IMG/VR virus record: IMGVR_UViG_3300009703_001851
Location: 1 to 25,819 of that record
Direction: 5' to 3' (one strand)
Source: a virus
DNA: 25,819 nt
Every line of letters begins with the position of its first letter. The first letter of the stretch is position 1. The notes beneath the pieces are model-generated. The model worked only from the letters and a program-made list of their open reading frames with translations. It was not told where the DNA came from and made no database searches. This document shows, one piece after another, positions 1 to 6,599 of this stretch. The position numbers and the translations under genes were made by a program.

Positions 1-1
1 G

Positions 2-856
2 TGGCGCTCTGACTTGCTAACCAACGATGAGAAGTTAGTAGTAAAAAGGTCTTTGGGGTTCTTTGCCGGTTCAGAGTCTTTAGTAGCCAACAACCTTCTT
101 TTGAGTATCTTCAAGTATGTGACCGATCCTGAATGTCGTCAGTATATACTTAGGCAGGCTTACGAAGAAAGCTTGCACAACTTAACAGTCGTCTATTGCT
201 GCGATTCTCTCGGTCTAAAAATTAATGAAGTCTACCAAGCATACAACTCAATACCTAGCATTAAGTCTAAGGACGAGTTCCTAATGAATATCTGTACCGA
301 TATTAATAGGCCAGACTTTAACATCAACACTTTAGAAGGCAAGAGAGAGTTTCTAAGAAACATTATCACCTACTATGTTATCTGCGAAGGAATATTTTTC
401 TTCTCCGGTTTCGCAATGCTTTTGTCCTTTAATAGACAAAATAAACTGCCGGGAGTTGGAGAACAAATTCAATACACTCTTCGTGACGAAAGCTTACATA
501 TTAAATTTGGAACCACTCTGATCAATAGAATTAGAGAGGATGACCCAAAGGTTTGGACTAAAGCTTTTGAAAAAGAAACTCTAGAGCATATAGATAAAGC
601 TATGGAACTTGAACTTGCTTATGCAAGAGATGTTCTTCCAAATGGTATCTTAGGGTTAAACTCTGATATGTTTATTGATTATGTGCAGTATATAGCAAAT
701 CGTAGGCTAGAAGATTTGAATCTACCAAGTCCTTATGAAGATACCAAAAATCCATTTCCTTGGTTAAGTGAAATTATCGACCTAGAGAAGTGCAAGAACT
801 TTTTTGAAACTCGCGTCACTGAATATGCGGTTGGAAACATTGAAGACGATTTCTAA
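2..856 (+). CDS. nrdB: Ribonucleotide reductase beta subunit, class Ic-like (5' partial)
   Basis: Small (radical-generating) subunit of class I ribonucleotide reductase, which with the alpha subunit makes dNDPs for phage DNA synthesis. The frame stays open to the window edge (W-R-S-D precedes the TTG codon at 14), so the gene begins upstream and 14 is not the true start. Counting from codon 14, diiron-type ligands are visible: E21 (in SESLV), E52 and H55 (EESLH), the E of CEGIFFFSGF, and E/H of RDESLHIKFG. The C-terminal tail NIEDDF fits the peptide that docks to the alpha subunit. The residue four after H55, normally the radical Tyr, is V59. The first ligand is Glu rather than Asp, as in chlamydial class Ic R2. 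From memory the whole protein resembles chlamydial R2 closely, with Val where that protein has Phe. The alpha subunit is probably just upstream. Family assignment is firm; class Ic and Mn/Fe chemistry are inferred. Confidence 0.95.
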   Translation, partial: WRSDLLTNDEKLVVKRSLGFFAGSESLVANNLLLSIFKYVTDPECRQYILRQAYEESLHNLTVVYCCDSLGLKINEVYQAYNSIPSIKSKDEFLMNICTDINRPDFNINTLEGKREFLRNIITYYVICEGIFFFSGFAMLLSFNRQNKLPGVGEQIQYTLRDESLHIKFGTTLINRIREDDPKVWTKAFEKETLEHIDKAMELELAYARDVLPNGILGLNSDMFIDYVQYIANRRLEDLNLPSPYEDTKNPFPWLSEIIDLEKCKNFFETRVTEYAVGNIEDDF

Positions 857-999
857 TGCTTAGAAGTATCACAATAGACAATGATATGCTCAAATGGTTA
901 GCTGAGCAGCTGAACAAAGAAGTAGAAGCTGGTAATAAAATCACCAGAAGCACTCTTTCCAATTTAATTTGGAAATATGAAAAGAAGGAAATTAAATGA
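856..999 (+). CDS. Small hypothetical protein (47 aa)
   Basis: A 47-codon ORF fills the space between nrdB and dut exactly. Its ATG overlaps the nrdB stop by one base (TAATG) and its TGA overlaps the dut start as ATGA at 996-999. The product is charged and probably helical, starting MLRSITIDNDMLKW and ending KYEKKEIK. I recognise no domain, signal peptide or membrane segment. The tight coupling on both sides, like the other junctions in this window, is the main reason to believe it is translated. The Shine-Dalgarno upstream is weak (GAAGAC), so translation probably depends on ribosomes finishing nrdB. Function unknown. Confidence 0.6.
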   Translation: MLRSITIDNDMLKWLAEQLNKEVEAGNKITRSTLSNLIWKYEKKEIK

Positions 1000-1421
1000 C
1001 CGCTTTTTTTGAATCTAAGAAGCTTTATGATTCATCTCGTGTTCCAACAAAAGGTCATATGGATGACGCTGGTTGGGACTTATACTCTTTTGAAGCAATC
1101 TCTGTACCTTCTGGAGCCACAGTCTTAGTTTCAACTGGAATAGCAATTGCAATACCCAAAGGTTATGTAGGTTTGATATGGGATAGATCATCAATGGGAG
1201 TCAAAGGTATACATAGACACGCAGGAGTTATAGACTCTGAATACAGAGGTGAAGTAAAAGTTTGTCTGCACAATACAACAAAAGAGCCGTATCATATAGA
1301 AAGAGGCGATAGAATCGCACAAATGTTAATACAAGAAGCCCCAACCTTTATACAACATGTAGTTCATGAACTAGACTCTACAAACAGGGGCGATGGAGGG
1401 TTTGGTTCTACAGGTAAGTAG
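996..1421 (+). CDS. dut: dUTP diphosphatase (trimeric type)
   Basis: Hydrolyses dUTP to dUMP and pyrophosphate, keeping uracil out of phage DNA and supplying dUMP for dTMP synthesis. All five motifs of the homotrimeric dUTPase family are present in 141 residues, the normal length: motif I DDAGWDLYS (23-31), motif II RSSMGVKG (64-71), motif III GVIDSEYRGE (77-86) with catalytic D80 and Y83, motif IV RGDRIAQ (103-109), and the glycine-rich motif V RGDGGFGSTG (131-140) that closes over the nucleotide. The start overlaps the preceding 47-aa ORF as ATGA, with AAGGA upstream. It lies downstream of nrdB, as expected for a nucleotide-pool gene. Confidence 0.97.
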   Translation: MTAFFESKKLYDSSRVPTKGHMDDAGWDLYSFEAISVPSGATVLVSTGIAIAIPKGYVGLIWDRSSMGVKGIHRHAGVIDSEYRGEVKVCLHNTTKEPYHIERGDRIAQMLIQEAPTFIQHVVHELDSTNRGDGGFGSTGK

Positions 1422-1422
1422 T

Positions 1423-2109
1423 ATGACTAGAAAAAAGAATAATGAGTCAGGATATACTACGAGACGGAAGGCTTTAAAGCCTAAAACGGAAAATCAGACA
1501 GAATATATTAACATTATAAATGGAAATGATGTTACATTTTGTACAGGCCCAGCGGGTACTGGAAAAACAGCAGTAGCAGTTGGATTAGCTTGTGATTATT
1601 TATTAGATAAAAGAGTTGAGAAGATAGTTGTTACTAGACCTGTCATTGAGTCAGGTAGAGGGCTAGGTTTTTTGCCCGGAACTTTTGAAGAGAAAATACA
1701 TCCTTATCTTGTTCCTGTATTAGAAGAGATGCAGTACAGGTTGAATAGCAATAGAGTTCAAGCATATAGAGAAGAAGGCAAGATTGAAGTAGTGCCTTTA
1801 GAGTATATGAGGGGGCGAAACTTTCACAATTCTTTTATAATATTAGATGAGGCCCAAAATGCTACGTTTGAACAATTAAAAATGTTCATAACTAGAATTG
1901 GCTGGGATTCTAAAGCTGTGATTAATGGCGATATAGATCAGACAGATCTAGCGTCAAAAGATCAAGGAGGTCTTGAGGAGTTTCTTGAACGTCTTGAAGA
2001 TGTTGAAGGAGTTGGTATTGCCGAACTTACAGAAGATGATATAATTAGAAACAAGATTATTTCTAGAATCTTAGACGCTCTTTATGACGACACGGTAAAA
2101 TATTCCTGA
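1423..2109 (+). CDS. phoH: PhoH-like P-loop ATPase
   Basis: PhoH-family ATPase (228 aa). Walker A is GPAGTGKT at residues 42-49 and Walker B is FIILDEAQN at 138-146, with the family's TRPVIESGRGLGFLPG segment between. I chose the ATG at 1423, two bases after the dut stop, because AGGT sits about 7 nt upstream. The in-frame ATG at 1393 would overlap dut by 29 nt with its AGGGG only 2 nt away. PhoH is common in marine and freshwater phages. It was named for phosphate-starvation regulation in E. coli, but its phage role is unsettled; RNA helicase/RNase links are proposed for family members with extra domains that are absent here. It ends in a TGATG overlap with the next gene. Confidence 0.92.
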   Translation: MTRKKNNESGYTTRRKALKPKTENQTEYINIINGNDVTFCTGPAGTGKTAVAVGLACDYLLDKRVEKIVVTRPVIESGRGLGFLPGTFEEKIHPYLVPVLEEMQYRLNSNRVQAYREEGKIEVVPLEYMRGRNFHNSFIILDEAQNATFEQLKMFITRIGWDSKAVINGDIDQTDLASKDQGGLEEFLERLEDVEGVGIAELTEDDIIRNKIISRILDALYDDTVKYS

Positions 2110-2468
2110 TGCCTACTTATGATTACTTATGCAACGATTGCGGCCATGAATTTGAGCAATCTCATGGTTTTGGGAAAACCCCTGAGCCATGTTCTTGTGG
2201 AAGTAGTGACATTAAAATAGTTATCAATCAGGCTCCTACTGCATTTGTTAAAGGAGAACCAAAAACTCTTGGTCAACTCGCTGAGGCAAATACTAAAAAT
2301 ATGGGCCGTTATGAACTTGAGGATCACAGAGCAAAGCAGGAAAAAGGAAACCTTAAGAAACAAAAACCAAAAGAGTGGTGGAAGAAGTCAGGCGATGCGA
2401 GTAAGACTGACATAAATAAAATGTCTACATCACAAAAAGCTAAGTATATAAAAGATGGAAAAAAATAA
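2109..2468 (+). CDS. FmdB-type zinc-ribbon protein
   Basis: A 119-aa protein beginning MPTYDYLCNDCGHEFE, the typical start of FmdB-family putative regulatory zinc ribbons. Candidate zinc ligands are C8, C11, C28 and C30; the second pair is CxC (PCSCG) rather than the usual CxxC. The rest is lysine-rich and low in hydrophobics (KKQKPKEWWKK, then SQKAKYIKDGKK), suggesting a basic nucleic-acid-binding tail. It starts by a TGATG overlap with phoH. Such short zinc ribbons often accompany PhoH in phages. Role unknown: regulator or nucleic-acid-binding protein. Confidence 0.75.
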   Translation: MPTYDYLCNDCGHEFEQSHGFGKTPEPCSCGSSDIKIVINQAPTAFVKGEPKTLGQLAEANTKNMGRYELEDHRAKQEKGNLKKQKPKEWWKKSGDASKTDINKMSTSQKAKYIKDGKK

Positions 2469-2721
2469 TTTGGAAGATATACCATTTGAAGATAAAATCA
2501 TAAAGTGCGCCGATTGTGATACCGACTTGTTGAAAATGGTTAAAGTAGCTGACTCAGACAATGAATTTTCTATATCTGCTAACTGTCCTTTGTGTGGTGG
2601 GTCTAGCTGGGTTATAGATTTATCTGGTAAATACTATCAAGCAGCAACAGATGGTTTTCTAATTGGGGAAGCAACAGAAGAAGACGGAAAATTTACAGTG
2701 GAGATCGTTAAAAATGACTGA
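2455..2721 (+). CDS. Zinc-ribbon hypothetical protein (88 aa)
   Basis: Short acidic protein with two CxxC knuckles, KCADC (C18, C21) and NCPLC (C44, C47), spaced like a four-cysteine zinc ribbon. A predicted beta-rich tail follows (SSWVIDLSGKYYQ). It starts 14 nt inside the preceding zinc-ribbon gene, at the ATG in the last codons of that gene, and ends in an 8-nt overlap with the next. No enzyme signature is visible. It could bind nucleic acid or a protein partner; I do not recognise the family. Confidence 0.65.
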   Translation: MEKNNLEDIPFEDKIIKCADCDTDLLKMVKVADSDNEFSISANCPLCGGSSWVIDLSGKYYQAATDGFLIGEATEEDGKFTVEIVKND

Positions 2722-3034
2722 TGACGTGGAACAATTCTTAACCCCTGAAGACACAACCTATATCTATTACGATAAAGATGGACAAGTAATTGAAGAAGAA
2801 ATTGGGTCTTCTTGTGCTTATATAGCCACTGTAAAAGGCAAAAGCTTTAATTATGTAAAATCTATGAGAGGTCGTTTGTTCGACCCTTTTGGTATGGATG
2901 CAAACAAAATTAACTCAGTTAATACAAAGTTTTCCAAAGTTAGCATTGATACTTTTAATCATTACATAAAATATTTAGAGACAAAGCAGAACAATAGTTT
3001 GACTTGGGCCGAGAGGAGTTTCTTAAATGACTAA
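2714..3034 (+). CDS. Hypothetical protein (106 aa)
   Basis: Conserved-looking but unrecognised protein of 106 residues. The ATG at 2714 is chosen because GGAG lies about 10 nt upstream and it forms the 8-nt overlap (ATGACTGA) with the previous stop that recurs in this window; the frame opens further upstream but only inside the previous gene. Visible features are an acidic N-terminus (MTDDVEQFLTPED), a short beta-rich stretch (YIYYDKDGQVIEEEIG), and a helical C-terminus with an ETKQNNSLTWAERSFL segment. No catalytic motif, signal or membrane segment was found. Confidence 0.6.
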   Translation: MTDDVEQFLTPEDTTYIYYDKDGQVIEEEIGSSCAYIATVKGKSFNYVKSMRGRLFDPFGMDANKINSVNTKFSKVSIDTFNHYIKYLETKQNNSLTWAERSFLND

Positions 3035-3344
3035 GAAAACTGGAAAACTAACTAAGGTTGAAAAATTCTATATCGAAAATAACACAGATAAAACCGCTGA
3101 AGAAATTGCCAAAGATTTGAACAGGACTAAATCGTCCGTCGATAAGCATATTAAGACTCTTGACAGAAGCTCTCATACTTCAGAAGCTAAATCAGATCCT
3201 GATGTGTCAGGTCTAATGGGACACAAAGAGGGTAGGGGAGTGACTATCATGACTCCAGCAGCCTCTGAACGTGGTGATGCAACAAGATCTTCTAGAACTT
3301 CTAAGTCTAGACACCAAAACGCTATACATACGATTAAAAAATAA
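3027..3344 (+). CDS. Small helix-turn-helix protein
   Basis: A 105-aa basic protein. Residues about 9-44 read as a helix-turn-helix: FYIENNTDKTAEEIAKDLN, then RTKSSVDKHIKTL. This is the pattern of DNA-binding HTH domains in which AEEIAKDL is the first helix and SSVDKHIK the recognition helix. The remainder is polar and Ser/Arg/Thr-rich (GDATRSSRTSKSR), probably disordered. A strong Shine-Dalgarno (GAGGAG) about 9 nt upstream suggests good translation; the start forms an 8-nt overlap (ATGACTAA). It may be a phage transcription regulator, but the target cannot be told. Confidence 0.65.
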   Translation: MTKKTGKLTKVEKFYIENNTDKTAEEIAKDLNRTKSSVDKHIKTLDRSSHTSEAKSDPDVSGLMGHKEGRGVTIMTPAASERGDATRSSRTSKSRHQNAIHTIKK

Positions 3345-3829
3345 TGACTGTGTTCTTAAGCAAAGAATTAGATAGCTATATAAATCAGTACGCTGATTCT
3401 AATCCAATATGGATAGCTGAACTTTCTAACGGAGAAACTGTTTACCAAGACGACGGTAGACCTAATGTTGAACCCGAAAGTGGCTGGCTTAGAATGAAGC
3501 AATACTGTGAAGAAAATAACTTGCATATAGAAAGTATGAAAGTCAGAAACCGTTCTCATGTAGAAGATATTGGTTCTGGATATGACGGTTATTTTTTTTG
3601 CAAAGGAGCTGGAGCTTTACTATTTCAAGATCTAACAGTTCATACATTTAATATAGGTCATGTTGAAAATGGCAAACTACATGTAAGAACTTGGAGACTT
3701 CCTGAATTGATTCCAGAGCGTTTTGAAGAGAGGAGCCTTTACGATGCTCCTTATGAATGTTTGATTACGAAGAAAGGCACATTGGATGAACAAAAATTAC
3801 AAGCACAAGACAACAGGACAAGCATGTAA
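3344..3829 (+). CDS. Hypothetical protein (161 aa)
   Basis: Unrecognised soluble protein of 161 residues, starting by a TAATG overlap. The N-terminal part has a beta-hairpin-like PIWIAELSNGETVYQDDGRP and a Trp/Met-rich helix (SGWLRMKQYCEENN). The middle has a glycine/aromatic stretch (GSGYDGYFFCKGAG), and the end is polar. No catalytic signature, membrane segment or signal peptide. Its last 44 nt overlap the next gene in another frame, which is longer than most overlaps here. Confidence 0.55.
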   Translation: MTVFLSKELDSYINQYADSNPIWIAELSNGETVYQDDGRPNVEPESGWLRMKQYCEENNLHIESMKVRNRSHVEDIGSGYDGYFFCKGAGALLFQDLTVHTFNIGHVENGKLHVRTWRLPELIPERFEERSLYDAPYECLITKKGTLDEQKLQAQDNRTSM

Positions 3830-4211
3830 TGCCGCTCAATACATTGCTGAAATGGTTTGCCTCAGAGAAGCTGAAAAACAAAGGGTCGGTAGACCAGCTT
3901 ATGCCTTATGGAATACTGATAAATGGCAAAAGAAATTTAAAAGCCAAGTAACCAAAGCTTACACTCTTCTCAAAAAATATAGCGATAAAGCTATTATCAA
4001 TGCCTTGAACTCTTACAAAGGCAAAAACATATATTCTCTGCGTGTCAAATTCCTTGAACCTATAATTAAAAAGGAACAAGAGTCTATTGACAAGCTAGAG
4101 GCGACAGAAATAAAAGAAGTTAAGTACGAAGACAATACTATGCAAAAGCCAAGAAAGAGTTTTGGTAAGAAAAGTTTGTTTTCTAAACTGGAGAATCTGG
4201 ACAATGAGTGA
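3786..4211 (+). CDS. Hypothetical basic helical protein (141 aa)
   Basis: Lysine-rich, mostly helical protein of 141 residues. The core NAAQYIAEMVCLREAEK, then AYALWNTDKWQKKFKSQVTKAYTL and a second helical region around KYSDKAIINAL looks conserved in style, but I cannot assign a family. The acidic/basic C-terminus is probably flexible. The ATG at 3786 has AAGG upstream and overlaps the previous gene by 44 nt. The position directly before recA, with an 8-nt overlap, hints at a recombination or replication accessory role. That is only context. Confidence 0.55.
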   Translation: MNKNYKHKTTGQACNAAQYIAEMVCLREAEKQRVGRPAYALWNTDKWQKKFKSQVTKAYTLLKKYSDKAIINALNSYKGKNIYSLRVKFLEPIIKKEQESIDKLEATEIKEVKYEDNTMQKPRKSFGKKSLFSKLENLDNE

Positions 4212-5271
4212 CGCAGCATTAAAAACCATTACTAAAAAATACGGAAATATATTAGTGAATGGAGCTGATGTATTTGAAGAACTGCAAGACATGCAGGTTA
4301 TTCCTGTAAGTCCATCTCTCGACTACGCTCTTGGTGGTGGCTTTCGAGAGGGAACTTGGATTCAGATGATTGGAGATCCAAAGTCTGGAAAAACAACCAC
4401 AGCTTTACAATTCGCTGCGAACTGTCAGAAAAAAGAGTATGGAGAAAGACCCATATTTTATGTGAATGTAGAAGGCAGGTTAAGCACGAAGAACTTTGAA
4501 GGAGTTCATGGCTTAGATGCTAGTAAGATCACTGTAGTACAGTCTGAAACAGAAACCCTTAGTGCAGAAAAGTATCTAGGTGCTATAGAAAAGATAGTAA
4601 AGGCCCATCCTAACTGTGTAGTCATTATTGATTCAATATCTAGCTTCATAGCACAGAAAGACTTAGACGAAGAAGTAAGAGGCGATTACAGGCCGGGAGT
4701 TCCCAAGATACTGTCTAACTTCTGCAAGAAGATGAGCAGTGTGGTTCCCAAACAAAGAGCTATCATTATCATGATTACACACTTTATTGCTAATACTGGC
4801 GGCATGGGAAAGAAAAAAGTGGCCGATGGTGGCGTAAAGGTTCGCTATCAAGCAGATACGATATTGGAAATTGCTTGGATTCAAGCATGGAAAGAAAAGA
4901 GTGACGGAAGACAAATCGGACAAGCACTTCATTGGAAAGTAGTCACTTCTGCTCTTGGGGGATTTGTAGGAGCCGAAGCTATTGGATGGCTTCGGTATGG
5001 AACAGGTATTGATTACAAGCAAGAACTGTTCGATCAAGCAAACGACTTCGATTTGATTTCCGCAGCCGGAGCTTGGTACACATGCGATTTTTTAGTCGAT
5101 GATCCGAAGCTTATAAAAAAACTTTTGGAGGCCGAAGGAATCGAAAAAGATGATGAAGAAAAAATTACTAAGTTGGTCAAGTTTCAAGGTCAGCAAAGAC
5201 TCAGAGCTTTTCTTGATGAACACGACTTATGGCCTGCTTTACAAAACTCATTGAAGGAAATGTTGTTTTGA
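4204..5271 (+). CDS. recA: RecA-like recombinase
   Basis: Strand-exchange ATPase that forms filaments on ssDNA for recombination and recombination-dependent replication (RecA/UvsX role). The 355 residues contain LDYALGGGFREG (39-50), Walker A GDPKSGKT (57-64), Walker B VVIIDS in the middle, and a C-terminal segment with the RecA pattern RYGTGIDYKQELFD followed by AAGAWYTCDFL. The length matches bacterial RecA, and the GxGID/GAWY pattern is more RecA-like than T4 UvsX-like. The ATG at 4204 is preferred over an upstream in-frame start at 4162 because GGAG lies upstream and it makes an 8-nt overlap (ATGAGTGA) with the preceding gene. The stop is shared with the TTG start of a nuclease-like gene. 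Confidence 0.93.
   Translation: MSDAALKTITKKYGNILVNGADVFEELQDMQVIPVSPSLDYALGGGFREGTWIQMIGDPKSGKTTTALQFAANCQKKEYGERPIFYVNVEGRLSTKNFEGVHGLDASKITVVQSETETLSAEKYLGAIEKIVKAHPNCVVIIDSISSFIAQKDLDEEVRGDYRPGVPKILSNFCKKMSSVVPKQRAIIIMITHFIANTGGMGKKKVADGGVKVRYQADTILEIAWIQAWKEKSDGRQIGQALHWKVVTSALGGFVGAEAIGWLRYGTGIDYKQELFDQANDFDLISAAGAWYTCDFLVDDPKLIKKLLEAEGIEKDDEEKITKLVKFQGQQRLRAFLDEHDLWPALQNSLKEMLF
5254..5258 (+). promoter_or_regulatory. Shine-Dalgarno deciding a TTG start
   Basis: AAGGA lies 9 nt upstream of the TTG at 5268. It supports that TTG over the in-frame ATG at 5229, which would overlap recA by 43 nt. The TTG forms a TTGA stop/start overlap with the recA TGA. Confidence 0.6.
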
Positions 5272-5690
5272 AAGCTATAGGCTTTGATGGCCGAGAAAGA
5301 AATTGGAACCTATCAAAATGCGTAGTTTCAGGAGATCAGACAAGACCTCGAAGCAAATTGCATATTTTAGCAAGAAAATTACTCCGTGAGCAGTTTCCTT
5401 ATGATACAATCCTTGAGGAAGTGCCGCTTGTCGGCTCACATAAGCCATCAAGAAAATCTACTCTGTATGTTGATTTCTTGATACCGTCACATTCTTTGGC
5501 GGTAGAAGTACACGGGCGACAGCATTTTGAATTTGTCGCCCATTTTCATGGCAATAGACAAGGTTTCAGAAAGTCAAAAGCTAGAGATAGAGATAAGGGA
5601 AATTGGCTTTATAACAATGATATACAACTTGTTATTTTGAGTTATTCAGGAACAGAAAATGAATGGCGAGAATCAATTATCAATAGATAG
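5268..5690 (+). CDS. PD-(D/E)XK nuclease-like protein (Vsr/DUF559-like)
   Basis: A 140-aa protein with restriction-endonuclease-like features. E50, then LYVDF (D69), then AVEVHGRQHFEF with E80-V-H82 and Q85-H86 match the E...D...ExX layout of the PD-(D/E)XK fold seen in Vsr and DUF559 proteins. The usual catalytic Lys is replaced by His, as sometimes happens in this superfamily. A conserved-looking RDRDKGNWLYNNDIQL stretch follows. Start: TTG at 5268, coupled to recA as TTGA. The recA neighbour suggests DNA processing during recombination, such as branch or flap cutting. Nuclease activity is inferred from motifs; a different metal-dependent or inactive nuclease fold is possible. Confidence 0.7.
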   Translation: MKAIGFDGRERNWNLSKCVVSGDQTRPRSKLHILARKLLREQFPYDTILEEVPLVGSHKPSRKSTLYVDFLIPSHSLAVEVHGRQHFEFVAHFHGNRQGFRKSKARDRDKGNWLYNNDIQLVILSYSGTENEWRESIINR

Positions 5691-6138
5691 ACTAGAAGAG
5701 TTTGTAGGTAAATTAGATGGATACATGTCTGACGTTATTCATGTAGAACCAAACCCTGAAGTCGAAAAAATACTGTCACTTACAGCATTTGAACTTAAGT
5801 CCTTAACTTCAGAAGAGTGCTGTGAAAAAGCTTACGCCATATACAATTATTGCAACTTCCTACAAAAGAAGCACAACAAAGAAGTTGCTAAATCTAAATG
5901 GTGTGAAGAATTTATAAACTATGCGGTATCAAAAGTTTCAAATCAATTTGATAAGTATACTAAATGGGAAGTTAAAGTGAACTCTGTTATAAGAGAAGAC
6001 GACTTCGTACAAAAAGTATGGCGTGTCAAAAGAGTAATTGATGGGAATGTAACTTCTTCATCAGATATTATAAGAGACATCAGAAAACAGGCAGACACAC
6101 TACTTGAGTTAAGCAGAAGAAAGTATAGTAGGAACTAA
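5659..6138 (+). CDS. Hypothetical helical protein (159 aa)
   Basis: All-alpha-looking soluble protein of 159 residues with no recognisable enzyme motif. Segments such as EECCEKAYAIYNYCNFLQKK and WEVKVNSVIREDDFVQKVW look like amphipathic helices. The ATG at 5659 has AGGA about 8 nt upstream and overlaps the nuclease-like gene by 32 nt. Located between recombination genes and the replicative helicase, so a replication accessory role (loader or recombination mediator) is possible. The sequence does not show it. Confidence 0.55.
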   Translation: MNGENQLSIDRLEEFVGKLDGYMSDVIHVEPNPEVEKILSLTAFELKSLTSEECCEKAYAIYNYCNFLQKKHNKEVAKSKWCEEFINYAVSKVSNQFDKYTKWEVKVNSVIREDDFVQKVWRVKRVIDGNVTSSSDIIRDIRKQADTLLELSRRKYSRN

Positions 6139-6140
6139 TT

Positions 6141-6599
6141 ATGTCACCTTTAGAACTAATAAAAAATGGAATCATAGAAAATGATCTTGAAAAAATTGCT
6201 CAAGGCTATAATGCCCTCACGGGAGAAAACATCTCACCAATCACAGCAGATGAACCAGCCGGAGAAACAGCAGGATCAGAAGACGCAGGCTCAGACAAAA
6301 TGCCATCGTCGTCAGTGCGGGTGCGGTCGGAAATAGAAGATTTCGCAATAAAGCGGGACAACCTTCCTGCTGGAAAGCATGGAAGAAAAGAACCGATAAA
6401 AGTTGGAGAAAATCAATTTGTAGACGATGGAAGCGAAGCTACAGGGAAAGAATTTGAAACTCCAGATATTGCTCCAACCCCTCGTAGAAAACCAGTAAAA
6501 ATGGTTGAAGTAGTTTGCAACACTTGTGGAAAAAAAGAGGAGATAAATCCAGCTTATAAAGCTGGAACCTATCATCGGTGTTCGAGGTGCGTAGGTTAA
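6141..6599 (+). CDS. Hypothetical protein with C-terminal zinc ribbon
   Basis: A 152-aa protein in three parts. It has an N-terminal helix (LELIKNGIIENDLEKIAQGYNALTG), a long polar, probably disordered middle rich in Glu/Ser/Pro, and a C-terminal four-cysteine zinc ribbon with C126, C129, C147 and C150 (VVCNTCGKK, then HRCSRC). The N-terminal helix followed by a tail is a pattern I associate with phage proteins of unknown role. It ends by a TAATG overlap with the replicative helicase gene, so a helicase-loading or single-strand-binding partner is conceivable. No direct evidence. Confidence 0.55.
   Translation: MSPLELIKNGIIENDLEKIAQGYNALTGENISPITADEPAGETAGSEDAGSDKMPSSSVRVRSEIEDFAIKRDNLPAGKHGRKEPIKVGENQFVDDGSEATGKEFETPDIAPTPRRKPVKMVEVVCNTCGKKEEINPAYKAGTYHRCSRCVG

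Noticed and set aside
1393-1422. Upstream ATG for phoH
   Set aside because: Its Shine-Dalgarno-like AGGGG is only 2 nt away and the extra residues come from dut motif V read in another frame; 1423 fits better.
4663-5037. Minus-strand ORF (124 codons) opposite recA
   Set aside because: Lies entirely inside recA, with no ribosome site or domain support.
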